From positions 275,945 through 339,944 of the forward strand of contig JAMPIV010005834.1 in assembly GCA_024509875.1 (NCBI GenBank): a stretch of 64,000 nt of DNA, written 5' to 3'. The notes beneath the pieces are model-generated. The model did no database searches, was not told where the DNA came from, and saw only the letters and a program-made list of their open reading frames with translations. The stretch's first letter is position 1; the number at the start of each line of letters is the position of its first letter. The translations under genes and the position numbers were made by a program. This document shows positions 1-14,310 of this stretch, in pieces. The stretch comes from Oreohelix idahoensis (Eukaryota > Mollusca > Gastropoda > Stylommatophora > Oreohelicidae).

Positions 1-766
1 GTACCCTAAATGGTGCAACAATTGTGCTGAAAAATGTTCAAACAAAATGTTTATATTGTATATCATTTGGCATTTTGCCATTTGACATTTATAAGATGAT
101 ACTTTAATAGGAATGTGACATACCATTAACATTGATTTTTTACAGTTTTTTATTGTTGACATGTAAAAAGGTTTTGGGAAAATATAATGGCTCTTTCCAA
201 AATTGTCTCTAGTATGGTGGCTCCCACAGGTCGCCTACTTGGCCACACATGCTTTGTAACAAGCCGTTCGTCACATCCCTAAACACACGTGGCAAAAGTC
301 TCTACAAGGACATAATGCAAGCTATCACAATTTACAACGCCAGTGACGTCATTTTACACTTCAACCGCCATTGACGTAACAACATCAGCATGCAGATGTC
401 ACGTTAGCGATGTTATTATATTTGTATTGTGTCATTAAAATAATTACTGTCATAAATATACTTGCACAGAAAGGAATTTAAAAAAAAAAACTTAAAAATC
501 CCGTACGGGATGTTGACAAAAGCTAATAAATATGCAATACAGACGCCATTGTAAAAGTTGAACCTTTTTGGGTTATGGTACTTGAGACTATCAGAAATGT
601 CAAAATGTGGGTGGTAATTTTAAGCGGCAGGTATATGTTTTTTAAAATTCAGTGCTATGAGAGAAAGTATAACACTAGAGATGAACAGAAAATTAGTAAA
701 CGAGATCAAAGTTTGACGGATAAAATAGTTTTGGGATATAAAAAAGACAAAACATCCTGCTGGAAA
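1..766. other. Unassigned AT-rich sequence
   Basis: I see no gene, repeat or terminal-repeat structure here. The short open frame at 575-772 has no recognisable motif and ends at a stop lying in the target-site duplication of the adjacent hAT element, so I treat it as chance. Confidence 0.5.
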
Positions 767-774
767 CGATAGTG

Positions 775-1222
775 GAGCGGTTCCCAACCTTTTTTCACTT
801 GCGTACCCCTTGGCAGCACATGTCTATAAATTGTACCCCTAATATTAGCAAAATTTTTGAAATTAATATAGTTGCTGTTATTCAAAATTTATAGATTATA
901 ACCAGAAATAAAGGGGCCAACCACAGGATTAAAAAAACAATGTAATAAAAAGGTGAACAAACAGTGCATATATTTTTACATTATAAAAATCAGAAGTTAC
1001 AATAAAAATTAACACATTTAATTTATTAATAATAATAATAATTAAAACGTCGTTATTGTTAAAAGGTGAAATCACTTTTTTAATTTCACAACTTTTGACT
1101 TGTCTTTTACACTGTTGACATATGTATCTGTTTTCCGCCATTACTCAATTTTTTTTCGCGTACCCCTGAACGTCCTGTCGCGTACCCCCAGGGGTACGCG
1201 TACTACAGGTTGGGAACCGCTG
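775..1222. mobile_element. hAT-1: non-autonomous hAT MITE (448 bp)
   Basis: The ends are inverted repeats: gagcggttcccaacct at the left, and the complement of cagcggttcccaacct at the right. The similarity runs inward through the shared gcgtacccct motif. The element is flanked by a perfect 8-bp duplication, cgatagtg, at 767-774 and 1223-1230, the TSD length of hAT transposons. The interior is AT-rich and has no transposase frame, so it must depend on a hAT transposase supplied elsewhere. Ends of the type cagNGGTTCYCAAnC are common among animal hAT elements. Confidence 0.93.
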
Positions 1223-1230
1223 CGATAGTG

Positions 1231-2689
1231 CATCGAAAATTTGAAGGCAGACGTACCTGAGGAAGACATCACTATAAGTGGGAAGATAACATCAACAGAT
1301 GTGCATGTGAGAATCTTTCGTAGCGAACAGCCATGGCACAAGACAGAAGATATTGGAGATCTATTGCTGTCACCACTGGATGCCTAGTTGGCAGGTGGTA
1401 TGATCTGATATATGTGAGATAGAGAGTCATTAATGAAAGTCTATGAAAACGGAATCGAAGGAAACGTATAGGGTTAAAACGGAAATGGAAATTGATTGGA
1501 CACACATAATATAAATGTTATTTTCTCCCCTGCAGGAAACATTAGAAAAATCTCTAGGTTGTACAACCTGTATGGTTTTGTCATGGGAAAAATCAGAGAA
1601 GACGACCATAAGATACATAGAAGAAGAGCCGATGTGAGAGTACTGAAACATGAACGAGACCATTATAAATAGAGGGCATGGGAAATGGTCCTGTCACGAC
1701 ATGAATGGAAGTTATAAATAACTGTCCTATGCTCCCAGTCAAGAACATTGGTTGTCTTATTTGTGTGATGTTTTATGTTTTATATAATTTTATTTTCTTT
1801 CTCCTTTTACCGCCTGTTCAAGTGCTGTTTGTGTGTATGTGAGTGTTTGGGTGTATGTGTCATAATTCGTCTGTTACTATACATCGTTTCCCCCACCTTC
1901 ACGAAGACCTCATCAATGGATATTTAAAGACACAAATTTAAAGTCACTTGAGCCCCAGGCGTAATTCTTTGACTTTGACTTGGTTGACTGCATGCAGAAG
2001 ATCTCACTGTGGACCCAGTAATAGACAGGGGAAGCTGAGAAGTGGCTGTGTGCAGGACGTGGCAGTTCCTTGGAAGAGCCAAGAACCATAGTACTGTATT
2101 TAACTCTGCATAGTTGGAGAGCACCATTGGATGGCTGGGAATGCACAGTATGCCCCACACTTCTTACTCCTAGCTTGGGACAAGATGTGACGATCTTTTA
2201 AATGCAAGCCAAGCTGGAGAAACTGGAGGTCATGACTTCAACTCAACACATTTTGGAATGGCAGAAAAGCCACAGGAATAGCCTAGATCTACAGTGTACA
2301 TAATACCAAGGGGTCTTCAACTTGGAATTGGCTGCTAAAGGGCGAGAAGCTCAGCAGCTCTAGTTAAACAACAACAACAAATGTTACGATTCTTATTAGT
2401 TGGTTGTGATATCTTTAACTGTATCAAATGTTAAAATGGCTCCTGTTGCCAAATGCTGTAATGTCATATTTATGGAGTGGTGTAGACTTTCTTTAGCACA
2501 TTTTCGTCTGTTCCTTACGTTGTGTCGGCGATTATTTTAATGATTTCCATGCAAGGAATGATTTTTACAGTCTGGATAGAAACTGAAAATATAGTCCTTT
2601 GCCTAAATAGCTGAAAGACAAAAATAATGGTAGCGTGGACGAAAGTGACTTCTCCGCAATGCACCATCAAAGAAATGTGCACAGTTCTA
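1231..2689. other. Mostly unassigned; possible LINE scrap at 1440-1506
   Basis: No gene is supported. Around 1470-1505 the plus strand reads KRKWKLIGHT, close to the [12 protein letters not shown] motif of the LINE-X C-terminal region found elsewhere in the window, so a short degraded LINE piece is likely. I could not assign the rest (1510-2689), and its open frames have no motifs. Confidence 0.35.
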
Positions 2690-3240
2690 AAACAAATCGA
2701 TAGGTTCTAATACTTAGGCACTGTAATAACGTCTGATGGAAGATGCAAAAGATGCATCTCGGAGGTGAAGAGGAGAAGAGAGCAAGCAAAAAATCAGCGT
2801 TTCATAAATTGAAAGGTATTTTATACAACACATTTCTGCCAATGGAAGTCAGACAGAGAGTTCTTTATAAAGAGCTATATAAACCCAATCAAGACATACG
2901 GGAGTGAGTTTTTGGACCATCTGTAATAAGTACGATAACACCTGACGGCCACAGAGATGTAGATTTACAGAAGAAAACAATGAAAAGCTAAGAGCGGAAA
3001 TGAGGATGTCCAGAATAAAGCCAATGCGTACATAAAGGTTATTACTCATATTAGAAGCTATACACCTTCTTTTGCCATGTTATGAGATGAGGAAAGTTAA
3101 AGTATATTGTGGCAGCAGGAAAGACTGAAATAAGAACAGACAGAAGACGTCAAAAAAGAGACGATTACCAGATAGTTTTACATTGTAAAAGGAAAGAAGT
3201 CTACAATAGAATTGAAAAACAGTGCTTGACAAACAGCTGA
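2690..3240 (+). pseudogene. Degraded LINE reverse-transcriptase C-terminal region
   Basis: Reading across several frames of the plus strand gives the usual sequence of motifs after the RT catalytic core of endonuclease-type LINEs. A YLGTVITSDG-like motif lies near 2710, followed by a basic helix (KRRREQAK), a KTYGSEF motif near 2890 (family form LYGSETW) and a degenerate post-RT tail to about 3240. Frameshifts and stops are frequent, so it is dead. The 5' part, with the endonuclease and RT catalytic motifs, is missing, as expected for 5' truncation during target-primed reverse transcription. It abuts LINE-Y, which lies on the opposite strand. Confidence 0.65.
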
Positions 3241-3244
3241 ATGC

Positions 3245-4494
3245 ATGCATCATCATCATTCCGTTTTGTTCCCTGTGGAACATGGGGCAGGAAGAGTTGC
3301 TCTCCATCGATTTCTATTCTGGGCTGTCTTTTTAATCTGTGCCCAAGTCATTCCAATTTCCCTAGCCTCCTCTTCAACAGTTCTTCTCCAAGTTCTCTTT
3401 GGCCTCCCCATTCTTCTTTTCCCCTGTGGGTTCCAGTCAATGGCAACTCTGGCTATGCTTGATTTTTCTCTTCTGAGTGTATGTCCTATCAATCCCCACT
3501 TTCTTACCTTTATTTCTGTTTGTATTGACTGTTGCCCGCATCTTTTCCTTAGCTCTATATTTGTTATTATATCTGACCATCTTATACGGAGGATCCGTCG
3601 GAGACATCTATTTACAGATGTCTGTAGCTTGGAGGTGATACTCTTTGGGACATGCCATGTCTCTGAGCCATACAGCAAGACTGACTTCACATTTGAGTTA
3701 AAGATTCTAATTTTGTTCTCTCTGGATATAGCTGAGGAGTTCCATATTGGTCGAAGGGCATTAAAAGCACATCTGGCTTTATTTATCTTTGAGCAGACGT
3801 CACCAGCTGTTCCCCCTCCTTTGCCCATGTTACTCACCAGATATGTAAAGCTTTCTACTTCTTCAATGACTTGATCATTGATCTTCATCGAGTCTGTCTG
3901 CCTATTATTTATTCTCATTTCCTTTGTTTTATTTACATTTATGTGTAGTCCCATCTTTGCTGCTTCTGTTACTAATCTATTTGTTTTCTCCTGCATATCT
4001 TGCTGTCTATGTGATAGAAGGCACAAATCTGCAAAGTCTAGATCCGCCAGTTGTTTGTTAAATGTCCCCTGTATTCCCGTTATCTCTTCCTCTGTTGTCT
4101 GTCTCATAACCCAGTCTATGACCATGAGAAAAATTATTGGTGATAGCAGACATCCCTGTCTGGCCCCACTGTGTACTGTGAAGGGCTCTGATAGTTTTCC
4201 TTTGTGTACTACTTTGCCTGAGGCCTCCTTGCAGAAATCTTGGATGATTCTAATGAATTTCTCTGGGATTCCATACTGTCTCAGGATGTTCCATATCACA
4301 GTACGGTCTATACTGTCGAAAGCGTTTCCGAAGTCCACAAAATTTCTGATCTGCCACTCATGTGATTGTTCAAAGATGATTCTGAGTGTTGCTTTCTGGT
4401 CTGTACATGATCTTCCTGCACGAAATCCTGCCTGTTCCTTTCTGAGTTTGTCATCCGCCGCCTTCTTAATACGAAATGCATACAGTAGCGTGAT
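3245..4494 (-). pseudogene. LINE-Y: 5'-truncated non-LTR retrotransposon RT
   Basis: The frame is open on the minus strand from about 4494 to 3256 (about 410 codons). It opens with an LRKEQAGFRAGRSC motif (RT block 1). Motif A is DFGNAFDSID at about 4338, motif B is SGARQGCLLSP, and motif C reads DFADLCLLSH where the family has FADD, so the second catalytic aspartate is absent. LLYGSETW and the LINE C-terminal motif GHTLRRE...GRPKRTWRR follow. The first methionine offered by an ORF finder is a GTG codon, and the frame clearly continues upstream of it. The 3' end is an ATG-rich short repeat (3245-3258), as in many RTE-like LINEs. The endonuclease domain was lost at the 5' end, which abuts a tandem repeat. 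Confidence 0.9.
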
Positions 4495-4655
4495 AAACTA
4501 GGTTCTAAGTATCAACGTCTGATCTCTGATAAACTGGGTTCTAAGTATGAAAGTCCAAACTTTCAACAACCAGGTTCTAATGTATGAAAGTATGAACTCT
4601 GACAAATTGCGTTCCAAGAATGAATGTCTGAGCTCTGATAAGCTGGGTACGTTGC
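4490..4655. repeat. 36-bp tandem repeat, about 4.5 degenerate copies
   Basis: Units begin with tgataaactgggttctaag or variants and repeat about every 36 bases. Copies are diverged. The array starts exactly where LINE-Y breaks off. Confidence 0.75.
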
Positions 4656-4827
4656 TACAAGCTTCTATTTATATCTGTAACCAGAGGCTATTAACCTTTT
4701 GCTTGGCACGAGACATTGTACGTATTTGTCTGCGAAAGGCACGGGAATAGAAACAATCATCAAATATTTCACCACAGGTAGTTCCCGGTGTCTCAGGGGA
4801 GACTACAAATGAAAAGAACAACTACTT

Positions 4828-5056
4828 CCAATAGCTTGTAGTAAAAAGTTCCACTAGCTTGTAGTAAAAAGTTCCACTAGCTTGTAGTAAAAAGTTCCAC
4901 TAGCTTGTAGTAAAAAGTTCCACTAGCTTGTAGTAAAACGTTCCACTAGCTTGTAGTAAAAAGTTCCACTAGCTTGTAGTAAAAAGTTCCACTAGCTTGT
5001 AGTAAAAAGTTCCACTAGCTTGTAGTAAAAAGTTCTACTAGCTTGTAGAAAAAAGC
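4828..5056. repeat. 23-bp tandem repeat, 10 copies
   Basis: The unit ccactagcttgtagtaaaaa plus gtt repeats about ten times with only scattered substitutions, mainly in the first and last copies. It is non-coding. Confidence 0.95.
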
Positions 5057-5429
5057 TAATAATAACAGGTTGAGCATCAGTATGGCCAGATGGAAGTTGG
5101 GATAGAAAGTATATTTACAGTTCCCAGAACTGGAGAAGAGAACTGGTGAACAAAATGTAGGGATAGCGCAGGGCACGTCAGGTAGTTAACTACACCTTCT
5201 ATGCTCCAATGGTGTCTTATTAATAGTTGTAGTGAAATGTAGCTCGTTAATTATCCCTACAAATTAATTTATTATAAACTCTAAATTTCCACTCACATTA
5301 TTTCCGAACAGAACTATAATTTAAAAAAAACCCCATCAACTATAATTTATAAAGTACATCTGTACATAATTAATAATTAAACAATAGAAAATTGATAAGT
5401 ATTGCAGATATATGTAACAAATATGACGT
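5057..5429. other. Unassigned spacer
   Basis: AT-rich sequence between the 23-bp array and the next LINE-Y copy. I recognise nothing in it. Confidence 0.4.
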
Positions 5430-6700
5430 AAGATGTTGGAGAGTAACAGAGAAGGAAATGTCGAAACTGTCCTCCTTCCACACAATCTGCCTGAGGAAAA
5501 TTCTCCGAATCTTTTGGCCAAACACCATCAGCAACGAAGAACTACTTATTCGGAGTAACCAGGAGGACATGCACACCATCATAGCTGGCAGACGCTGGAG
5601 TTGGGTTGGCCACGTCCTCAGAAGGGACCCTGATAACATCACAAGAACAGCTATGCTATGGACCCCCGAGGGAAAGCGAAAGAGAGGCCGACCAAAAACA
5701 ACTTGGCGGAGAACTGTGGAAGCCGAGATGCAAAGAATGAACCAGAGTTGGTGCATGTTACGATATGTTTTATGATGTTAGCCACTATTATAGTGAGCAC
5801 TTGTAAAGTTACGCGTTAAGGGTTGAGATGCTATAAATATATATTATGTTTCGCGCTTCACGGTATTTTATTGAACGCGAATTTGTATATTTGTCTAGGA
5901 TTTGTAATGACGTGTTACGCTGGTATGCTAACACTTGACAACGTTATATTTTTACCCTTCAGACTCCGGACTTGGTATAAGTCGGACGTATTCTTCATTA
6001 CTCCCAGTATAGATTGAATTGCGCTGAAGTCCTTTTGAAGATAAGCTACGGGGTCAGCTATCTTGTGTTATGAATACAATATTGGAGTATTCTTATCGAT
6101 GATTAAGTTTCTTGAACTAGGAATAAAAGGGAGTATAAATTTATGATTATTAGAATCGTTATCTTCGCCAAACCTATTGCTGTTCGTTACCGGATGATCG
6201 ACATACGACATCGCGTGTAAACAGTCAGACCTTTTGACGACAGAGCAAGTAATATATATGAGATTGTAATGGACTGCGCAGAAGAAGATATAACTATTTG
6301 ATGTAAAGGAATTCAACTATCTTGTGTGTAATAATAAATATGTACTGTTTTTGTGGACTCAAAGAAATCGCATCTTTGTTGCTTCAATCCAATTGAATTG
6401 GTCATATTACTCATCGTTCGCGAAAACCATCAGATCAGCACAATGGCTCGATAAAGGACAGATTGAAGATGAAGTAAAAGTATACAGAATAAGAATATAT
6501 GATAAACCATTCTTCAACAAAAATCCTTTAAGGATCAAAACCCGAACTCAACAAAAACGAATGCAACAGGGCACTGCACGAAGGATGGCCGCCGACCGAG
6601 CAAGGTGGAATCAATTTGTTGCTGCCCTACAAGACGACACCAGGCGTGATGGCCGCTGACTGCTTTGACGGTTGGCGGTTATGGATCAAAGAAGAAGATA
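5430..6700 (+). pseudogene. LINE-Y C-terminal and 3' end, split by a solo LTR
   Basis: The segment 5430-5755 encodes the post-RT tail of a LINE-Y-like element, including the motifs LRKILRIFWP, WSWVGHVLRRD and GRPKTTWRRT. The frame breaks at AGTTG and resumes at 6574 with a matching continuation (TARRMAADRARWNQFVAAL), followed by a short 3' UTR ending in a gaagaagat tail near 6697. The insert between is the LTR described separately; removing it and one copy of its 5-bp duplication restores SWGTARRMA. The 3' UTR matches 45190-45250, which shows a shared family end. Endonuclease and RT core are missing. Confidence 0.8.
5756..6568. mobile_element. Probable solo LTR (813 bp) inside LINE-Y
   Basis: The insert begins tgttacgatatg and ends aatgcaaca, the TG...CA ends of retroviral-type LTRs. 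It is flanked by gtgca (5751-5755) and gggca (6569-6573), a 5-bp duplication with one mismatch. Excision gives a continuous LINE reading. It has no coding frame, a TATA-like ctataaatata at about 5832, and an aataaa near 6333, which would suit an LTR read on the plus strand. No second LTR or internal region is present, so recombination to a solo LTR is inferred. Confidence 0.65.
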
Positions 6701-7845
<1,145 letters not shown>

Positions 7846-8088
7846 AATGTTTATACAATACCAAACCTATCCTCTGTCCTGTTCTTACTGTTCTAAGTCT
7901 ACTATCATTTACTGGGCACAGTATTAAGGTCTTAGTCTTGTTGGACTGGCCTATACTGTTATATAGGGGAACAACAGAAGTGATTGCGTCATTAATAGGC
8001 TGAACTGCCCATGGTAAACTTCCGGTGTTATGTATTGAGGTTCGCACTAATGACCTGTCATCGAAACATCATTTTTTGGTGATGCGTA

Positions 8089-8180
8089 GATGGCAGGGAG
8101 GATAGTGTGATTCGCTTGCATAGCTAGGCGGGGTTGTCGCACGGAAGGTCCAGGGTTCAAATCCTGGGTAAGCCACTCAT
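8089..8180 (+). mobile_element. tRNA-like SINE head (tentative)
   Basis: The stretch from about 8095 to 8177 ends with ggttcaaatcctgg, a good RNA polymerase III B box inside a possible T-stem (ccagg...cctgg). The A box is weak, and I cannot fold a convincing acceptor stem or anticodon arm, so this is not a tRNA gene. It is probably the head of a decayed tRNA-derived SINE. Confidence 0.45.
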
Positions 8181-9395
8181 GTCTGTTGTTTTTCTGTTGT
8201 CTAATGTTCTACTTCATTATTTCCTACGAGTGCCTGTTAACATACCTTTATGTTTGTCTCATATTAATTTACTGTTTACAGGCCTCGGGTTTCCCTTCCT
8301 TATGTGTTATAAATGTTTATTCGAATCAAAACCTCTATTTTGGACTCCCTCAATACGAGCCCCTCAGACACAGAATTACGGATCTGAGCTTATCACTTAT
8401 ACAAGTCTGCTCACACGTCAGCTAGGCTATACTCAGCTAGGGGCTATGTGGCTTCGACAAGCGATTGTCAGTCCACCGGACGTGTTTTCAGTTATAAGTG
8501 AAATTGTGAGAGTCCAGAATTGAATCCATGCGGTGATTTTATAAACCTAACATTTTGTCTCTCGGAAGTCCGCGCTGTCGGGACTTTTTCTCTTGTAACT
8601 TTTGGGCGATTTTTAACCTTTTTTGGTAGTTTTCCTATACAATGCTGATTTCCTTGTTGCTTATTAACAGATAATGATTTTCCACCGCCATAATTCCATG
8701 TATTAGTAGTTGTTGTACAATTGCCATAAAAATAATTATTCTGATCGGATCATTCTTCGTAAAATTATTGCATAATTACTGTTGCGCAATTCCTAGTTTA
8801 TCAAAAAGATACTGGTTTACGTGGGAGTTTCCAGAAATTTCCGGAGTCTTCTTCTTCTTCTTCTTCCTCGTTCGTCCTGAAAAGGACGTTGGTTGCGTTG
8901 TGTCTGTTTACAGCAAAGCTGCGATATCTGCGCCTTTCGGCCGACACATCCGACTTCAGCACGGCATCTTTAGGGACCGGGTTTGCCTTCCCTCTTCGAT
9001 CCCTACTCTCTCAGCCTGACTGCAGTGATGGAGCCTGTTTCCAGAACCACCACTTGGAGGTGGAGTAGGGTCTTGGTCAGCTCTGGTTCGCTGACACTAC
9101 ACTACAATGACGTTGTCAACTTCGTAGTGTAGAATAAGTGGCTACATAAAACACAACTGCAGGAGCACAAAAATGCCTGGTGCTGGCTACATGCAAGGTG
9201 TTCAGCCTCGCTAGTGGTTCTATGCCCTATAAAGAGCGATAAGGAAAATGAATGAATAAATGAAATATTTCACTATCACAGAACTTGGAGAAAATCACAC
9301 ATGCTCTATTTATAAAACTAACTGATCTGTCAGTTTCGTGAACCACCTGCATGCAGTGGCGGATCCAATGTTTCTTGGCTTGTGAGAATATCTAT
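8181..9395. other. Unassigned; (CTT)n run at 8849-8866
   Basis: No gene is supported. The run of cttcttcttcttcttcctcg near 8850 resembles, on the minus strand, the GAAGAA 3' tail of LINE-Y copies, so a minus-strand retroelement end may lie downstream of it (to about 9020). I found no diagnostic motif to settle this. Confidence 0.35.
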
Positions 9396-9724
9396 CACTA
9401 GATATGTGGAACTGATGAGAAGTTCCATAAAAGTGCCAGTGGAGCAAGAAATGAGATGAAGACGATGGCGATGGATAGGACACATACTGAGGAAACCTGT
9501 TGATAGTATTACAAGGCAGTCTTTGTTCTGGAACCCCCAGGGTAAGAGAGGCGGAGGTACAAAAAACACTCACGGAGAAGCGAACTGGAGACCGAAGTGA
9601 AAATGATGAGGAAGACATGGACAGAACTTTAGCTGATGTCACGTGACAGGAGGGCTTGACATTTGTTTGTTGAAGGCTTATGCTCCTTGGGGAGCTAAAG
9701 AGGATTGATTGATTGACTGATTCA
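9396..9724 (+). pseudogene. LINE-X C-terminal region and 3' end
   Basis: This copy gives the clearest view of the LINE-X tail outside the minisatellites. It begins in the motif coding for ITxxVELM (atcactagatatgtggaactg) and continues through a basic stretch and WRWIGHTLRKP, then [13 protein letters not shown] and WTELxLMxRDR-like motifs. It ends in a gattgattgactgattc tail at 9702-9722. Frameshifts are present. The 5' end of the LINE, including the RT, is missing. It serves as the reference for the array-bearing copies at 17281, 22985, 23800, 38755, 39680 and 41240. Confidence 0.8.
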
Positions 9725-11628
<1,904 letters not shown>

Positions 11629-11629
11629 G

Positions 11630-11850
11630 GTGTAGAGGTGAATGATGACAAGATGAAGTGAGGTGAAAGATGCCAAGTTGAAGCGTGGTGATAGTTGACA
11701 AGGAGACTCCAGATGACAGATAGCAAAGTGAAGCGAGGTGAAAGATGACAGGGTGAAACGTGGTGAAAGATGACAATGTGAAACGTAGTGAAAGATGACA
11801 GGGTGAAACGTGGTGACAGATGTGAGTGTGAAGCGTGTTCAACAGTGTGA
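11630..11850. repeat. Degenerate tandem repeat of gtgaaacgtggtgaaagatga type
   Basis: Units of about 21-24 bases built from gtgaaRcgtggtgaaagatg and gacag/gacaa recur across 220 bp, with drift between copies. The array ends ten bases before the mariner insertion. Confidence 0.75.
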
Positions 11851-11862
11851 GTGAAAAATGTA

Positions 11863-13204
11863 CGAGGGGCGTTCAGAAAGTAATGCACCACATTGTTTTT
11901 CTCAGCTAATAAAGAAGATAGAAGCATGAAATTTTGCACACTTCAAATATAGCATGTGCCAAATGTGTGCACTAAATTGCACCGCAACCGGCCAAATAAT
12001 ACGGCTGCCCTAAACCGTTGAAATGGAGCGTGTTAGCAACTTGCGTTATAAATAGCGAATTGTGATAGAATTTCTCGTTGCAGAGAAGGAAACTGTTGTG
12101 AATATTCACAAGCGTCTATGTGATGTGTATGGAAGTTTTGCAGTCGACAGGAGTACAGTCAGTCGCTGGGTTCAGAGAATCAAAGAATCAGGAAGTGGAG
12201 ATACGGAGCTACTTTGATCGGCCGCGCTGTGGACGTCCTGCCACAGCCACCAACGCAGAAATGTTGAAATGCGCTGAGGGCATTATTCTTACTGATAGGC
12301 GGAATCACTACTCAACAATTGGCCTTACAGCTGTCAGTCAGCATTGGTAGTGCAAATGCAGTTATAAAAACTCTCGGATTTTCTAAGGTTTGCGCAAGAT
12401 GGGTTCCTCGAAGTCTCACAAATGACCACCGATTGCAAAGGAAAGCAATTTCTTCTGAATTGTTGGAGCGTTTCAATGCTGATGGAGATAACTTTTTGGC
12501 TAAGATCGTTACAGGCGACGAAACCTGGGCACATCATTTTGAACCTGAGACAAAAAGACAGTCAATGGAGTGGCATCATCCGCAATCACCAAAAAGAAAG
12601 AAATTCAAGACAATTCCTTCAGCTGGAAAGGTCATGATCACTGTCTTTTGGGACATTGAAGGTGTGATTCTTGTGGACGTTATGCCAAGAGGAGAGACAA
12701 TCAATTCGCAAGCTTACATTAAGACATTGAAAAAAACTCAATCAACGTTTTCGCAGAGTTCGGCCGCACAAGAATCCAGCAGACCTGCTTCTCCTTCACG
12801 ACAATGCGCGCCCTCACACAAGTCTGGCAACACGGGAAGCAATCACCAAATTGGGTTGGACTATACTACCCCATCCACCCTATAGTCCCGATTTGGCACC
12901 CTCTGATTTTCATCTATTTGGTCCACTTAAAGATGCACTCCGTGGGACAAGGTTTGAAGATGATGAAGGAGTGATTCATGCAGCGAAGAAATGGCTACAA
13001 GATCAAGACAAAATCTGGTACGGGCTAGGAATACATGCACTTGTTTCGCGCTGGCATAAAGCCGTACATGTTGATGGGGATTATGTTGAATAATACCGAT
13101 GTTTACATGACATATCCATGTATATTGTATATAAATTTCATGCTTTTTGAATAAACAGCTCCTGAGAAAAACGATGTGGTGCATTACTTTCTGAGCGCCC
13201 CTCG
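11863..13204 (+). mobile_element. Mariner element (Tc1/mariner, DD34D), 1342 bp
   Basis: Terminal inverted repeats of about 43 bp begin cgaggggcgYtcagaaagta and have only two mismatches. The dinucleotide TA flanks both ends (11861-11862 and 13205-13206), the TSD of this superfamily. The length of about 1.3 kb is normal for mariner. It contains one degraded transposase gene (12023-13093). It inserted beside a short tandem repeat. Confidence 0.96.
12023..13093 (+). pseudogene. Mariner transposase, broken
   Basis: Mariner transposase cuts and pastes its element through a DDE/D catalytic triad. The start ATG at 12023 opens an N-terminal helix-turn-helix region; a stop appears at codon 11 and at least two frameshifts follow (about 12150-12350 and 12740-12800). 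Recognisable family motifs remain in order: WVPRSLT at about 12400, VTGDETW (first catalytic Asp) at about 12510, HDNARPH (second) at about 12800, and YSPDLAPSD at about 12890. The third Asp is the one in APSD; the spacing gives 34 residues between the second and third Asp, as in classical mariner. The terminal stop is at 13091. All catalytic residues survive, but the frame is dead, so this copy could only move if supplied with transposase in trans. Confidence 0.93.
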
Positions 13205-13206
13205 TA

Positions 13207-13662
13207 CTTCCTATTTCTAAATATTTATATCCTCACTTTTATTTATTAGATATACATGAAACAAATGTCTAAACAAGGAACAATAACTGCCATTTGATTT
13301 TAAAAAATTACTTTTTAATTGTATGTTCACAGAAACAAAATACAATACGATGTAAAATAGCCAGTAAACTAAGGTTACAAGAGATAGTGACAGTTGCTGC
13401 ACGCCACGAAATCTTGTGTTGAACATACCGAATCTCACGTAAAATTGTCAGCTTTGTGTGATATCACATTTAATGAGATAATGATTTCTGTTAACGGTCT
13501 TTATTTTGACGCATATTTCATGTCAATTAGTTGGATAGAAGTGAAGAAAGAGCAAGTTAAAAATACGACAGTGTCTGCTATAGGAGTACCCATACCTGTT
13601 TTATATGGTGAGAATTCTTGCCCGATCTCATTTTGTCACTTTGTTCCCTACACAAACAATAC
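13207..13662. other. Unassigned sequence
   Basis: AT-rich spacer between the mariner and the 36-bp array. An open frame starting at 13394 is carried on into the array and is not evidence of a gene. Confidence 0.4.
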
Positions 13663-14058
13663 ATCTACTCAAAGAATTGATCTACTTTCACACTTATCAT
13701 CTACTCAAAGAATTGTTCTACTTTCACACTTATCATCTACTCAAAGAATTGATCTACTTTCACACTTATCATCTACTCAAAGAATTGATCTACTTTCACA
13801 CTTATCATCTACTCAAAGAATTGATCAACTTTCACACTTATCATCTACTCAAAGAATTGATCTACTTTCACACTTATCATCTACTCAAAGAATTGATCTA
13901 CTTTCACACTTATCATCTACTCAAAGAATTGATCTACTTTCACACTTATCATCTACTCAAAGAATTGATCTACTTTCACACTTATCATCTACTCAAAGAA
14001 TTGATCTACTTTCACACTTATCATCTACTCAAAGAATTGATCTACTTTCACACTTATC
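13663..14058. repeat. 36-bp tandem repeat, exactly 11 copies
   Basis: Unit begins atctactcaaagaattgatc and ends tactttcacacttatc. Copies are almost identical (two substitutions seen, in copies 2 and 5). Because 36 is a multiple of three, the array stays open in two plus-strand frames (STQRIDLLSHLS and FHTYHLLKELIY). I take this as a by-product and not a repeat protein, since nothing upstream or downstream supports a gene. Confidence 0.97.
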
Positions 14059-14079
14059 CACTTAAAATATAAAAAAGGT

Positions 14080-14310
14080 AGCCCTATAGTAGATACAACC
14101 GTAGGTGAGTGAAGTGTTAGAGACTTCACAATACTAGGTCCAGGATCGAGAGGTAGGGTGACTAGTTCAATTTCTCGCTGCCTTTTCCTTCTCTAATTCA
14201 AGTGCAAAGTCAGGTACCCATTTACAGCTGGGTAGACTGAAGAATGTCGATACCGTGAATTGAACCTGGCACATGTGCCGCGAGAGATCAGCGCCCTACA
14301 TAACCAATTA
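14080..14310 (-). mobile_element. SINE-C (tRNA-derived), minus strand
   Basis: On the minus strand the element starts near 14310 with a tRNA-like head carrying a B box (ggttcaattca). It continues through the diagnostic body cagctgtaaatgggtacctg and a gag/aagg-rich segment, and ends with gtctctaacacttcactc. The same body and tail recur at 20028-20570, 33232-33690 and 34322-34396, which identifies it as a repeated family. It separates two tandem arrays that share a core sequence. Confidence 0.75.

Noticed and set aside
3245..3874. 209-codon plus-strand frame (and 3878-4501)
   Set aside because: They are antisense shadows of the LINE-Y RT on the minus strand.
13394..14072. Repeat protein of STQRIDLLSHLS units
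   Set aside because: The 36-bp period keeps two frames open at once; copies are near identical at the DNA level, and no start context or other exon supports translation.
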